Positions 5,282-10,682 of a stretch of DNA of 10,826 nt are shown piece by piece. Source of the DNA: Thermoproteota archaeon (GTDB lineage: Archaea > Thermoproteota > EX4484-205 > JAAOZP01); contig JAOAJQ010000026.1 of assembly GCA_026414125.1 (NCBI GenBank), positions 1 through 10,826 on the forward strand, read 5' to 3'. The notes beneath the pieces are model-generated. The model made no database searches. It had not been told where the DNA came from and was given only the letters and a program-made list of their open reading frames with translations. How positions within the stretch are numbered: the stretch's first letter is position 1; each line of letters starts with the position of its first letter. Both the position numbers and the translations under genes were made by a program.

Positions 5282-6073
5282 TCAATAGAAATACTCTGGC
5301 TGCTTTCTTCCTTCGCCTAATTCCTGCTGTCTGGCTGCTTCCTCCATTATCCTATCGAAATCTCTACTCGTCCTTTCAATATCATCAAGGTCAAGATCTA
5401 TTTTCAACATTTTAACTAGTTTCTCGAGGACGGCATGAATGCTTTTCAGATATATGTTGGCGAAGGGTGGAGCATGTCCCCATAGGCTTATCGCTTCAAT
5501 GCCTTTTCTCTGACAGGCTAGCACGAGAAGCGAGTGGATGCCTACTGGTGCGAGCTGCCTACTGTTCCCGTATGTTACGTATCCTACTCCGTATTCTTTC
5601 AACTCGTTTTTCAACCTTGAGTCTCCGACAACCGCCTCTACCTGCGGTTCCTCCATGGATGATGTCTCTGGGGCAATCACTCCACCAATCAAGTATATTC
5701 TCCTCGCCTTGTAAAAGATTGCTAAGTCGACAATTTCCTCCGCGTATTCGTTAGGCTTAAAATTAGGCTCGTCGGCAAGCAGGAGTATCAAATCGTTTCC
5801 TCCGGCCGTATTCTTATAGTAGAATATTTCTGTGGGGGACCATTCTATCCTTCTTATAATGCCTTCCTCGATCCATCCTAATGGCCGGGAGTTTTGAAGA
5901 ATATAGAAATCATCTGGAGCCATTTCGCCGAACCTTCTTGCTCCCAGTTTCCTCACCAAGTAGCCTACACACCCGCTTGATATTCTTCCAGCGTCAGCCC
6001 ACCCTCTGAACCCTAGTATAAGTAGGGGCTCTTTAAGCTCAGGATGCTCGTAAATGGTGAATCTCCCTCTCAT
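5282..6073 (-). CDS. PAC2-family proteasome-assembly-chaperone-like protein
   Basis: The 263-aa protein belongs to the PAC2 family (archaeal PbaA/PbaB and eukaryotic PAC1/PAC2 relatives), which binds 20S proteasome alpha rings or acts as an ATP-independent activator or adaptor. Landmarks are G21-F-R-G-W-A-D-A-G29, the mid-domain IYLIGGVIAP (126-135) and G199-H-A-P-P-F204, followed by a long helical region (205-255). The C-terminus ends Y-F-Y, close to the HbYX motif that docks proteasome regulators, with Phe in place of the central Tyr. ATG 6073 is preferred over GTG 6085: it has GAGAGGGA just upstream, and a minus-strand TATA (GTTTAAATC, 6104-6112) predicts a start near 6082. It is transcribed alone and converges with the membrane-protein gene. 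Proteasome genes are not in view. Confidence 0.87.
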   Translation of the reverse strand: MRGRFTIYEHPELKEPLLILGFRGWADAGRISSGCVGYLVRKLGARRFGEMAPDDFYILQNSRPLGWIEEGIIRRIEWSPTEIFYYKNTAGGNDLILLLADEPNFKPNEYAEEIVDLAIFYKARRIYLIGGVIAPETSSMEEPQVEAVVGDSRLKNELKEYGVGYVTYGNSRQLAPVGIHSLLVLACQRKGIEAISLWGHAPPFANIYLKSIHAVLEKLVKMLKIDLDLDDIERTSRDFDRIMEEAARQQELGEGRKQPEYFY

Positions 6074-6103
6074 TCCCTCTCTCACTGTTTAAACATGATG
6101 GAT

Positions 6104-6112
6104 GATTTAAAC
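6104..6112 (-). promoter_or_regulatory. TATA element of the PAC2 gene
   Basis: GTTTAAATC on the minus strand is centred about 26 nt upstream of position 6082, giving a leader of about 9 nt before the ATG at 6073 that contains the GAGAGGGA sequence. No better match lies closer. Confidence 0.4.
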
Positions 6113-6270
6113 TTACTATGAGGGAAATGCTTGCTCTCAAAGCCACGGCTTTATTATTCGTCGCGTGTCACTTCATTCTCCAGTCTAGCGGTAGCGCGGA
6201 ATAGTCGACTAGTCCTAAAACGTTAAGAGTTTTCAACGGTTTAACATGCAGCTAGGCTTGAAAAACAGAG

Positions 6271-6278
6271 TTTAAAAG
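6271..6278 (+). promoter_or_regulatory. TATA element of the URO-D-like gene
   Basis: TTTAAAAG, preceded by a purine-rich AAAACAGAG that could act as BRE, predicts transcription starting near 6300, about 6 nt before the ATG at 6306. No Shine-Dalgarno is present, which is consistent with near-leaderless translation. Confidence 0.45.
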
Positions 6279-6305
6279 CATTTGTTGAAACTTTTTTTCT
6301 GAAAA

Positions 6306-7442
6306 ATGGTCGAGTACAGCGACAAGTTTCTGGCTCTCACCGGTGGCCGTTTCGGCAAGCCTAAGCGTGTCCCACACTGGGAACACTGGTCCTGTCCTGA
6401 TGCTGAAACATACATTACTGGCATAGACTACTACAAGCATCCTCGTCTCTGCCGTTTAAAGATGGCTGAGCTTTACCCGCAGCTTGAGCTTCCGGTTCCT
6501 GAGAGAGACGAGCCTATTCCTCGTCCAGAGAGCTTGATGAACGGTAGGAGCTCTTATGTCGATGAGCATGGTCGTAGGCGTGTTCGCTGGGGTGATTCTC
6601 TCAGCAACCATTGGAACTGGGGAGAGCTTTTCAAGACGCCGGAGGACGTGTTCGCTTTTTCCCCGCTGAAGCAGGGTGACTTTACTAATATTCCTGTGGT
6701 TGAGTCTCGCGACTACCGTGACGAGGAGAAGCTTTACCGAGAGTATCGCGCCCACTACCCTGTTGAGTGGGGCGATGAGGCTCCCGAGGGTTCAACAGCC
6801 TCGGTTTCATTCTATAACACGATGTTCATGTGGCCGCTTCTCACCTTCGGGTGGAGGCTGTTTCTGAGAACCTGCTTGGATAAGCGTTTCGAGAGAATAA
6901 TGGACGAGTTTGCCGAGATCAACAGGCGTGTCTTCAGGGTTTTCGCAAGGCTGCCTGTCAACTTCGTGATTTGCCACGATGATATTGCTACTTCCAGCGG
7001 GCCTATTCTCTCTCCGTCTTGGATGCGGAGACACGTGTTTCCACGCTACAGAGAGTTCTGGGGGATCCTGAGGGACGCTGGTAAGACTGTTATCTTCATG
7101 TCGGACGGGTGTATTGATGTTTTTGCGGAAGACGTTTTCACATGTGGTGCTCAAGGAATAATTACTGAGCCCTACACGAATATTCAGGCCATAGCGCGTA
7201 AGCATCCGGATGTTTTCCTAGCTGGCGAGGGTGACTGCCGTATACTGTTGCGTAACGATCCAGTTGAGATCGAAAAAATGGTGTGGAGAATGGTGGAGAC
7301 CGCTAAAATAGCGGGGGGCTACGCCTTCTGCATCGGGAACCATATTCCTTGGAATACTCCTCCACAAGCTGTAAAACTCTACCTGGATCTCTGTGCGGAG
7401 CTTGGGCGTCTGGATCAGGTTTCCAATCCTCAAAACATGTAA
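6306..7442 (+). CDS. URO-D superfamily protein, probable methyltransferase relative
   Basis: The 378-aa protein fits the URO-D (uroporphyrinogen decarboxylase/corrinoid methyltransferase) TIM-barrel superfamily. Landmarks are P-H-W-E near the N-terminus (23-26), H-D-D-I-A-T-S-S-G-P-I-L-S-P (224-237) followed by an F-P-x-Y helix, V-I-F-M-S-D-G-C (262-269), GAQGIITEP (281-289) and G-G-Y-A-F-C-I-G-N-H (337-346). It lacks the R-x-A-G-R-Y motif of true HemE, so a role in haem synthesis is unlikely. Methyl transfer to or from a corrinoid, or demethylation of methylated compounds, is more plausible, but the H-x-C zinc motif of MtaA/MtbA is not evident; C223, H224, C269, C342 and H346 are candidate ligands. 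Arginine codons in the first 150 residues are mostly CGN (12 of 15), unlike its AGG/AGA-using neighbours, which hints at transfer. It has its own promoter and terminator; no corrinoid protein adjoins it. Confidence 0.82.
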   Translation: MVEYSDKFLALTGGRFGKPKRVPHWEHWSCPDAETYITGIDYYKHPRLCRLKMAELYPQLELPVPERDEPIPRPESLMNGRSSYVDEHGRRRVRWGDSLSNHWNWGELFKTPEDVFAFSPLKQGDFTNIPVVESRDYRDEEKLYREYRAHYPVEWGDEAPEGSTASVSFYNTMFMWPLLTFGWRLFLRTCLDKRFERIMDEFAEINRRVFRVFARLPVNFVICHDDIATSSGPILSPSWMRRHVFPRYREFWGILRDAGKTVIFMSDGCIDVFAEDVFTCGAQGIITEPYTNIQAIARKHPDVFLAGEGDCRILLRNDPVEIEKMVWRMVETAKIAGGYAFCIGNHIPWNTPPQAVKLYLDLCAELGRLDQVSNPQNM

Positions 7443-7465
7443 TCGGATTCTGCTTCAAATCGGCT

Positions 7466-7500
7466 AAGGCTTCTCTAAGCCTTGTTTAAGGCCTCTTTCT
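7466..7500 (+). terminator. Hairpin plus pyrimidine tract after the URO-D-like gene
   Basis: AAGGCTT (7466-7472), a CTCT loop and AAGCCTT (7477-7483) form a perfect 7-bp stem 24 nt past the stop codon. It is followed by GTTTAAGGCC and then a T/C-rich run with further T clusters up to about 7510. This resembles an intrinsic terminator that insulates the ribosomal cluster, although archaea depend more on the U-tract than on the hairpin. Confidence 0.45.
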
Positions 7501-7530
7501 CTATTTGTTTAGACTAGGTTAAGGGGAAAA

Positions 7531-7540
7531 GGGTTATATA
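7531..7540 (+). promoter_or_regulatory. Promoter of the S19 gene
   Basis: GGGTTATATA, preceded by purine-rich AGGGGAAAA, is a strong BRE/TATA pair. Transcription should start near 7563, within about 3 nt of the ATG at 7566, so S19 is probably leaderless. The promoter makes S19 the first gene of its transcript; the L3-L4-L23-L2 genes that often precede it are not upstream here. Confidence 0.6.
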
Positions 7541-7565
7541 GCCTTTACTCGTCAAATGGTTGAGG

Positions 7566-7976
7566 ATGTCTACGGTTCAAACATATCGGGGAAGGACTCT
7601 GGAGGAGCTGAACAGCATGTCTATGAACGAGTTGATGAAGATCCTTCCAGCCAGGATTAGGAGGAGCCTAGTAAGAGGGCTTCACCCTGAGACCCGGAAG
7701 CTTCTTGAAAAGATTAGGAGGGTTAAGGCTGAGATGGCTCGGACCGGGGTCCAGCCTAAGAGAATCAGGACACACCGGAGGGATATGCCTATTCTCCCTG
7801 AGATGGTTGGGTTAACCATTGAGGTTCATAATGGTAAGGACTTCATACCTGTTGAAATCACTCTCGACAAGGTTGGACACTATCTTGGTGAGTTTGCAAT
7901 AACCAATAAGAGGGTTGTTCACGGCAAGCCGGGGGTTGGAGCCAGTAAGGCTTCTACCTACGTGCCGTTGAAATAG
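7566..7976 (+). CDS. rps19: Ribosomal protein S19 (uS19)
   Basis: The 136-aa protein is uS19, in the 30S head next to S13. It has the archaeal/eukaryotic N-terminal extension with Y-R-G-R-T-L-E-E-L (7-15) and LPARIRRSL (about 27-35). The universal core signature IEVHNGKDFIPVEI is followed by G-H-Y-L-G-E-F-A and the basic tail G-V-G-A-S-K-A-S. ATG 7566 is chosen because the promoter at 7531-7540 predicts a start there; a TTG two codons upstream (7560) is in frame. Unlike the standard order, the next gene is not L22 directly: a small opposite-strand gene intervenes, and L22 has its own promoter. Confidence 0.94.
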   Translation: MSTVQTYRGRTLEELNSMSMNELMKILPARIRRSLVRGLHPETRKLLEKIRRVKAEMARTGVQPKRIRTHRRDMPILPEMVGLTIEVHNGKDFIPVEITLDKVGHYLGEFAITNKRVVHGKPGVGASKASTYVPLK

Positions 7977-7977
7977 G

Positions 7978-7983
7978 AAAAAA
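7978..7983 (-). terminator. U-tract downstream of the 75-aa antisense gene
   Basis: On the minus strand a run of six T residues lies about 27 nt past the stop codon of the gene at 8011-8238, just before the end of the convergent S19 gene. It could stop that transcript before it runs antisense into S19. No hairpin accompanies it. Confidence 0.25.
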
Positions 7984-8010
7984 GGAAATTGGGTTAATCG
8001 TACCGTCTTA

Positions 8011-8238
8011 TTACTTCTTAGGCTGCTCTTTCCAAACGTATGTTATCCTGTCGTCTATCACTAAGTATTCTCCACTGTCTTTGACTGAAACCATGGGTTT
8101 CTTCAATATTGTAGCGATTTTTCGAAGTCCTTCAAGAGACTTGACGTGTGCAACATATCCTTCAGGAGTCCTCTCAAGCTTATCCACGTTCACTGCTCTG
8201 CGTATGCTGGGCTCGGCTTCAGCCGCCTCCTTGCTCAT
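8011..8238 (-). CDS. Small protein of unknown function, opposite strand within the ribosomal cluster
   Basis: I do not recognise this 75-aa protein. It has an acidic, Ala-rich N-terminus (MSKEAAEAEP), then a compact region whose pattern suggests strand (27-33), helix S-L-E-G-L-R-K-I-A-T-I-L-K (34-46) and three short strands (48-52, 56-61, 64-69), ending in a basic tail. There is no Cys, signal peptide or membrane segment, so it is probably cytoplasmic and may bind protein or RNA. The ATG at 8238 sits about 7 nt after a start predicted from the minus-strand TATA GCTTAAATCC (8267-8276), consistent with a real near-leaderless gene. Codon use resembles its neighbours. It lies between S19 and L22, convergent with S19 and divergent from L22, a position where archaea normally have no gene. 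Confidence 0.65.
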   Translation of the reverse strand: MSKEAAEAEPSIRRAVNVDKLERTPEGYVAHVKSLEGLRKIATILKKPMVSVKDSGEYLVIDDRITYVWKEQPKK

Positions 8239-8266
8239 TTTCTATCGCTAAAGCTACTTTATCCTA

Positions 8267-8276
8267 GGATTTAAGC
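8267..8276 (-). promoter_or_regulatory. TATA element of the 75-aa gene
   Basis: GCTTAAATCC on the minus strand is placed to start transcription near 8245, 7 nt before the ATG at 8238. It lies back to back with the L22 promoter at 8291-8305, so regulators of the two could interact. Confidence 0.4.
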
Positions 8277-8290
8277 ATTGCCTATAACGG

Positions 8291-8305
8291 GCAAAATATT
8301 TAATA
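8291..8305 (+). promoter_or_regulatory. Internal promoter for the L22-S3-L29 segment
   Basis: GCAAAA (BRE-like) followed by TATTTAATA predicts transcription from about 8327. That gives L22 a leader of about 27 nt that includes the GGGTG ribosome-binding site at 8343-8347. This internal promoter is needed because the opposite-strand gene separates L22 from S19. Confidence 0.55.
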
Positions 8306-8353
8306 ATTGGCACATATTCCTGTCCTGCTTCCGCGAGCCAAAGGGTGTTGAAT

Positions 8354-8821
8354 TTGCCAAGCTTCAAGTACAGTCTGGTGGAGGTGGACAGGGCCCGTTC
8401 GGCTAAGGCCAGCCTCAGAGAGGTTAGAGTATCCCCTAAACACTCGGTTGAACTGGCCAGGTTTATAAAGGGTTTAACGATTCCTGAGGCTAGGGAGAGG
8501 CTGGAGGCGGTTGCGGAGAAAAGGCTTCCTGTCCCATTTAAAAAGTATAGGAAGAAGGTTCCGCATAGACGCGGGGTTTTAAAAGCGGATTCCGGGAGGT
8601 ACCCTGTTAAAGCAGCCAGGTTCTTCCTAAGGCTGCTGTCACAGCTGGAGGCTAATTCTGAGTTTAAAGGATTGACACCGGAAAGGATGAGGATAACCGG
8701 CGTCGTCGTCCACCGGGGTAGGAAGCTGAAAAGGTATATTCCAAGGGCCTTCGGGAGGGCTACACCAAGGTTTGAAACCCTTACTCACGTTGAGGCCATA
8801 GCTGTGGAGGAGACTGGTTGA
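8354..8821 (+). CDS. rpl22: Ribosomal protein L22 (uL22)
   Basis: The 155-aa protein is uL22, whose hairpin lines the exit tunnel. Landmarks are A-K-A-S-L-R-E-V-R-V-S-P-K-H (about 15-28), I-P-E-A-R-E-R-L (about 45-52), V-P-H-R-R-G (about 72-77) and the C-terminal R-G-R-K-L-K-R-Y-I-P-R-A-x-G-R-A stretch that forms the extended hairpin. The start is taken as TTG 8354 because GGTG at 8344-8347 is correctly spaced as Shine-Dalgarno and the N-terminus then begins MPSFKYS; GTG 8345 and TTG 8348 are in-frame alternatives. It has its own promoter and runs 1 nt before S3. Confidence 0.94.
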   Translation: MPSFKYSLVEVDRARSAKASLREVRVSPKHSVELARFIKGLTIPEARERLEAVAEKRLPVPFKKYRKKVPHRRGVLKADSGRYPVKAARFFLRLLSQLEANSEFKGLTPERMRITGVVVHRGRKLKRYIPRAFGRATPRFETLTHVEAIAVEETG

Positions 8822-8822
8822 A

Positions 8823-9473
8823 ATGTCAAGCCGGCGGAAAGCGATTTTCTACAGGCGGGTTCTCGATTTCGGGAAGCTACACCAGAAGATTGATGATTTC
8901 CTAAGGGAGTACTTGAAAGAAGCTGGTTATAATGGTGTTAAGCTTATGAATGTGCCAATGGGCCTGGTGGTCACAATATATACTAGTAAGCCGGGTGCAG
9001 TAATAGGGCCGGACGGGAGGAGCATAAGGGAGCTTCAAAACGTCCTTCAGAAAAATTTCGGGCTGGAGAATCCTCAGGTTAACGTGGCTGAGGTTGAGAA
9101 CCCTGATCTTGAGCCCCAGCTGGTTGCGCAAATGATATGCAGGGCTCTGGAGCGGGGCGTTAAATACCGTAGGGCTGCTAGAGTTGCTCTACGCAGGATA
9201 GTTGCAGCCGGTGCCGTGGGTTGCGAGATAAGGATAGCCGGTAAACTGGCGACTGACAGGAGTAGGTTTGAAAAGTTTACATACGGCTATCTGCCTGCAG
9301 CCGGGGATCCGGCTATGAAATATGTTAAAACCGGGAAGGCGAGCGTTCTTTTGCCACAGGGCCTGATAGGGGTTAAGGTTAAGATTCTCCGTAAAGCATT
9401 CTTCCCAGACGAGGTTCAGATAATGGAGGCTCCGAAGGAGGCTGTTGAGGTTGGCGAGGCTAAAGGCGAGTGA
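8823..9473 (+). CDS. rps3: Ribosomal protein S3 (uS3)
   Basis: The 216-aa protein is uS3, at the mRNA entry channel. An N-terminal type-2 KH domain spans about residues 17-95 with the GXXG loop at 62-65, here G-P-D-G in place of the usual basic pair. The C-terminal domain (about 100-200) has the family's R-R-A-A-R-V-A-L-R-R, E-I-R-I-A-G-K-L, the R-F-E-K-F-T-Y-G-Y segment and LIGVKVKIL. The last 20 residues are acidic and variable. ATG 8823 follows the L22 TGA by 1 nt, with GGAGG about 13 nt upstream. The 3' end overlaps the L29 start by 23 nt. Confidence 0.95.
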   Translation: MSSRRKAIFYRRVLDFGKLHQKIDDFLREYLKEAGYNGVKLMNVPMGLVVTIYTSKPGAVIGPDGRSIRELQNVLQKNFGLENPQVNVAEVENPDLEPQLVAQMICRALERGVKYRRAARVALRRIVAAGAVGCEIRIAGKLATDRSRFEKFTYGYLPAAGDPAMKYVKTGKASVLLPQGLIGVKVKILRKAFFPDEVQIMEAPKEAVEVGEAKGE

Positions 9474-9651
9474 AATAAGGTCGATGTCTCGGGAGGAGCG
9501 ACTTAAGAGGCTTCAGCAGCTTAGAAGCGAGCTTATGATGGCGAGGATGAGGACTGCCTCAGGGCTGGAGGAGAACACTAAAATGGTTAGAGAGCTGAAG
9601 CGTGCAATCGCGAGAATACTTACTGTTGAGAAGGAGGAGGGTAGTAAGTGA
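9451..9651 (+). CDS. rpl29: Ribosomal protein L29 (uL29), UUG start
   Basis: The 66-aa all-helical protein is uL29, located at the tunnel exit near the SRP-binding site. The pattern is an N-terminal K-A-S-E-I-R-S-M-S helix cap, R-L-Q-Q-L-R-S-E-L (about 22-30), then the R-T-A-S-G turn and a second helix R-E-L-K-R-A-I-A-R-I-L-T. TTG 9451 is preferred over TTG 9445 because AGGAGG at 9436-9441 is 9 nt upstream and M-A-R-L-K resembles the family start. It begins inside the S3 gene and its TGA overlaps the GTG start of the RNase P gene. Confidence 0.93.
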   Translation: MARLKASEIRSMSREERLKRLQQLRSELMMARMRTASGLEENTKMVRELKRAIARILTVEKEEGSK

Positions 9652-9917
9652 GGACCCCGAGTAACCTTGCGTATCATGAGCTGAATGGCCTGCAGGTTAG
9701 GGTCGTGGATTTAAGCAGCGGCTCAACCGTTGCTTCAGGCAGGGTTGTCTGGGAGACAAAAAATACTTTCACCATACTGTCTGAAAGAGGCAGGCGTTTA
9801 ACAATACCTAAACATAACAAGAGATTCTTCTTCAAACTTGGAGACATGGAGGTTGTTGTTAACGGGGACTCGATTGCTTTCAGGCCCGAGGAAAGAACGG
9901 AGAGGGTTGACCCATGA
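9648..9917 (+). CDS. rnp1: RNase P protein subunit Rpp29/Pop4
   Basis: The 89-aa protein is archaeal Rpp29 (RNase P component 1), an Sm-like beta-barrel that pairs with Rpp21 on the RNase P RNA specificity domain and helps cleave tRNA 5' leaders. Visible landmarks are N-L-A-Y-H-E-L-x-G-L (6-15), a V-V-W-E-T-K-N-T-F-T-I strand (33-43), I-P-K-x-x-K-R-F-F-F (53-62) and the C-terminal R-P-E-E-R (79-83), all typical. It starts with GTG overlapping the L29 stop (GTGA) and ends overlapping the S17 start (ATGA), so it is translationally coupled on both sides. Placement in the ribosomal cluster is usual for archaea. Confidence 0.93.
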   Translation: MRTPSNLAYHELNGLQVRVVDLSSGSTVASGRVVWETKNTFTILSERGRRLTIPKHNKRFFFKLGDMEVVVNGDSIAFRPEERTERVDP

Positions 9918-10237
9918 GTTTTCTAAAGGATCTTAATGTTTCTCCTCCTGAAACCAAGTGCAGCGACAAGAAGTGTCCGTTTCACGGCAACGTGAGGATT
10001 AGGGGAAGTGTTTTAGAGGGCGTCGTCGTCTCGGACAGGATGAGGAACACGGTGATTGTCATGAGAGAGTATCTTCAGTATGTTCAGAAGTATAAGCGTT
10101 ACATGAGGAAGAGGAGCAGAATACCTTCTCACAACCCTCCATGCATCGCTGCCAGGACTGGGGATAGAGTTATAATAGGCGAGAGCAGGCCTTTAAGCAA
10201 AACTGTGCACTTCGTGGTGCTGGGCAAGGTGAAGTAG
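9914..10237 (+). CDS. rps17: Ribosomal protein S17 (uS17)
   Basis: The 107-aa protein is uS17, an OB-fold protein binding 16S helices h7 and h11. It has the archaeal N-terminal segment C16-x4-C21-P-F-H24-G, a potential metal-binding or structural feature, then G-V-V-V-S-D-R-M (36-43), the loop K-Y-K-R-Y-M-R-K-R-S-R-I (59-70), H-N-P-P-C (73-77) and the closing S-R-P-L-S-K-T-V-H-F-V-V. The ATG overlaps the end of the RNase P gene in ATGA, and L14 begins 1 nt after its stop codon. Length is as expected for archaea. Confidence 0.95.
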   Translation: MSFLKDLNVSPPETKCSDKKCPFHGNVRIRGSVLEGVVVSDRMRNTVIVMREYLQYVQKYKRYMRKRSRIPSHNPPCIAARTGDRVIIGESRPLSKTVHFVVLGKVK

Positions 10238-10238
10238 C

Positions 10239-10676
10239 ATGGCTGTGAAGAAATCCAGAGCAGTCTCCGCAAGGGGTATCTTAGAGTATAGGCTAAGAGG
10301 CTCCAGGGGTCTTCCCGTTGGTGCGAACCTTATCTGCACAGACAACTCTGGTGCTAAACTTCTCAGGATTGTTCAAGTGGCTAAGTCTGGAGGAAGGCTT
10401 AGGCGTCTACCCTCGGCTAAGGTTGGCGACCTGGTGACGGTCTCCGTTAAAAAAGGGACTCCTGACCTTAAGAACAAGCTTATGAAGGCAATAATAGTTA
10501 GACAGCGTTTCCCAATCAGGAGGAGAGACGGGTTAAGGGTTGTTTTCGAGGATAACGCCGCTGTGCTTATGACGCCTGAAGGAGACCTGAAGGGTACTGA
10601 GGTTAAAGGCCCGGTTGCAAAGGAGGCCGTGGATCTGTGGCCTAAGCTTTCAGCCCTAGCCTCGTCGGTGGTGTAG
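10239..10676 (+). CDS. rpl14: Ribosomal protein L14 (uL14)
   Basis: The 145-aa protein is uL14, a beta-barrel at the subunit interface that contacts 16S rRNA; its region of the 50S surface is the landing site of aIF6, encoded at the other end of this window. The core signature begins T-D-N-S-G-A-K-L-L-R-I (about 34-44), followed by K-V-G-D-L-V-T-V-S-V-K-K-G (about 61-73), R-x-D-G-x-R-V-V-F-E-D-N-A-A-V-L (about 95-110), and the C-terminal K-G-P-V-A-K-E-A. ATG 10239 follows the S17 TAG by 1 nt. L24 starts 6 nt after its stop. Confidence 0.96.
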   Translation: MAVKKSRAVSARGILEYRLRGSRGLPVGANLICTDNSGAKLLRIVQVAKSGGRLRRLPSAKVGDLVTVSVKKGTPDLKNKLMKAIIVRQRFPIRRRDGLRVVFEDNAAVLMTPEGDLKGTEVKGPVAKEAVDLWPKLSALASSVV

Positions 10677-10682
10677 CGAAGA

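Noticed and set aside
5467..5754. A 95-codon plus-strand frame inside the PAC2 gene
   Set aside because: It is antisense to a well-supported PAC2 protein and has no recognisable features.
6118..6204. A 28-codon plus-strand frame with a hydrophobic stretch, upstream of the URO-D-like gene
   Set aside because: No ribosome-binding site, no properly spaced TATA, very short, and the length and composition are easily explained by chance.
6807..7205. A 132-codon reverse-strand frame inside the URO-D-like gene
   Set aside because: The plus-strand product has clear family motifs throughout; the reverse frame has none and no start signals.
6306..7442. HemE (true uroporphyrinogen decarboxylase)
   Set aside because: The N-terminal R-x-A-G-R-Y substrate motif is absent and no haem biosynthesis genes adjoin it; only superfamily membership is supported.
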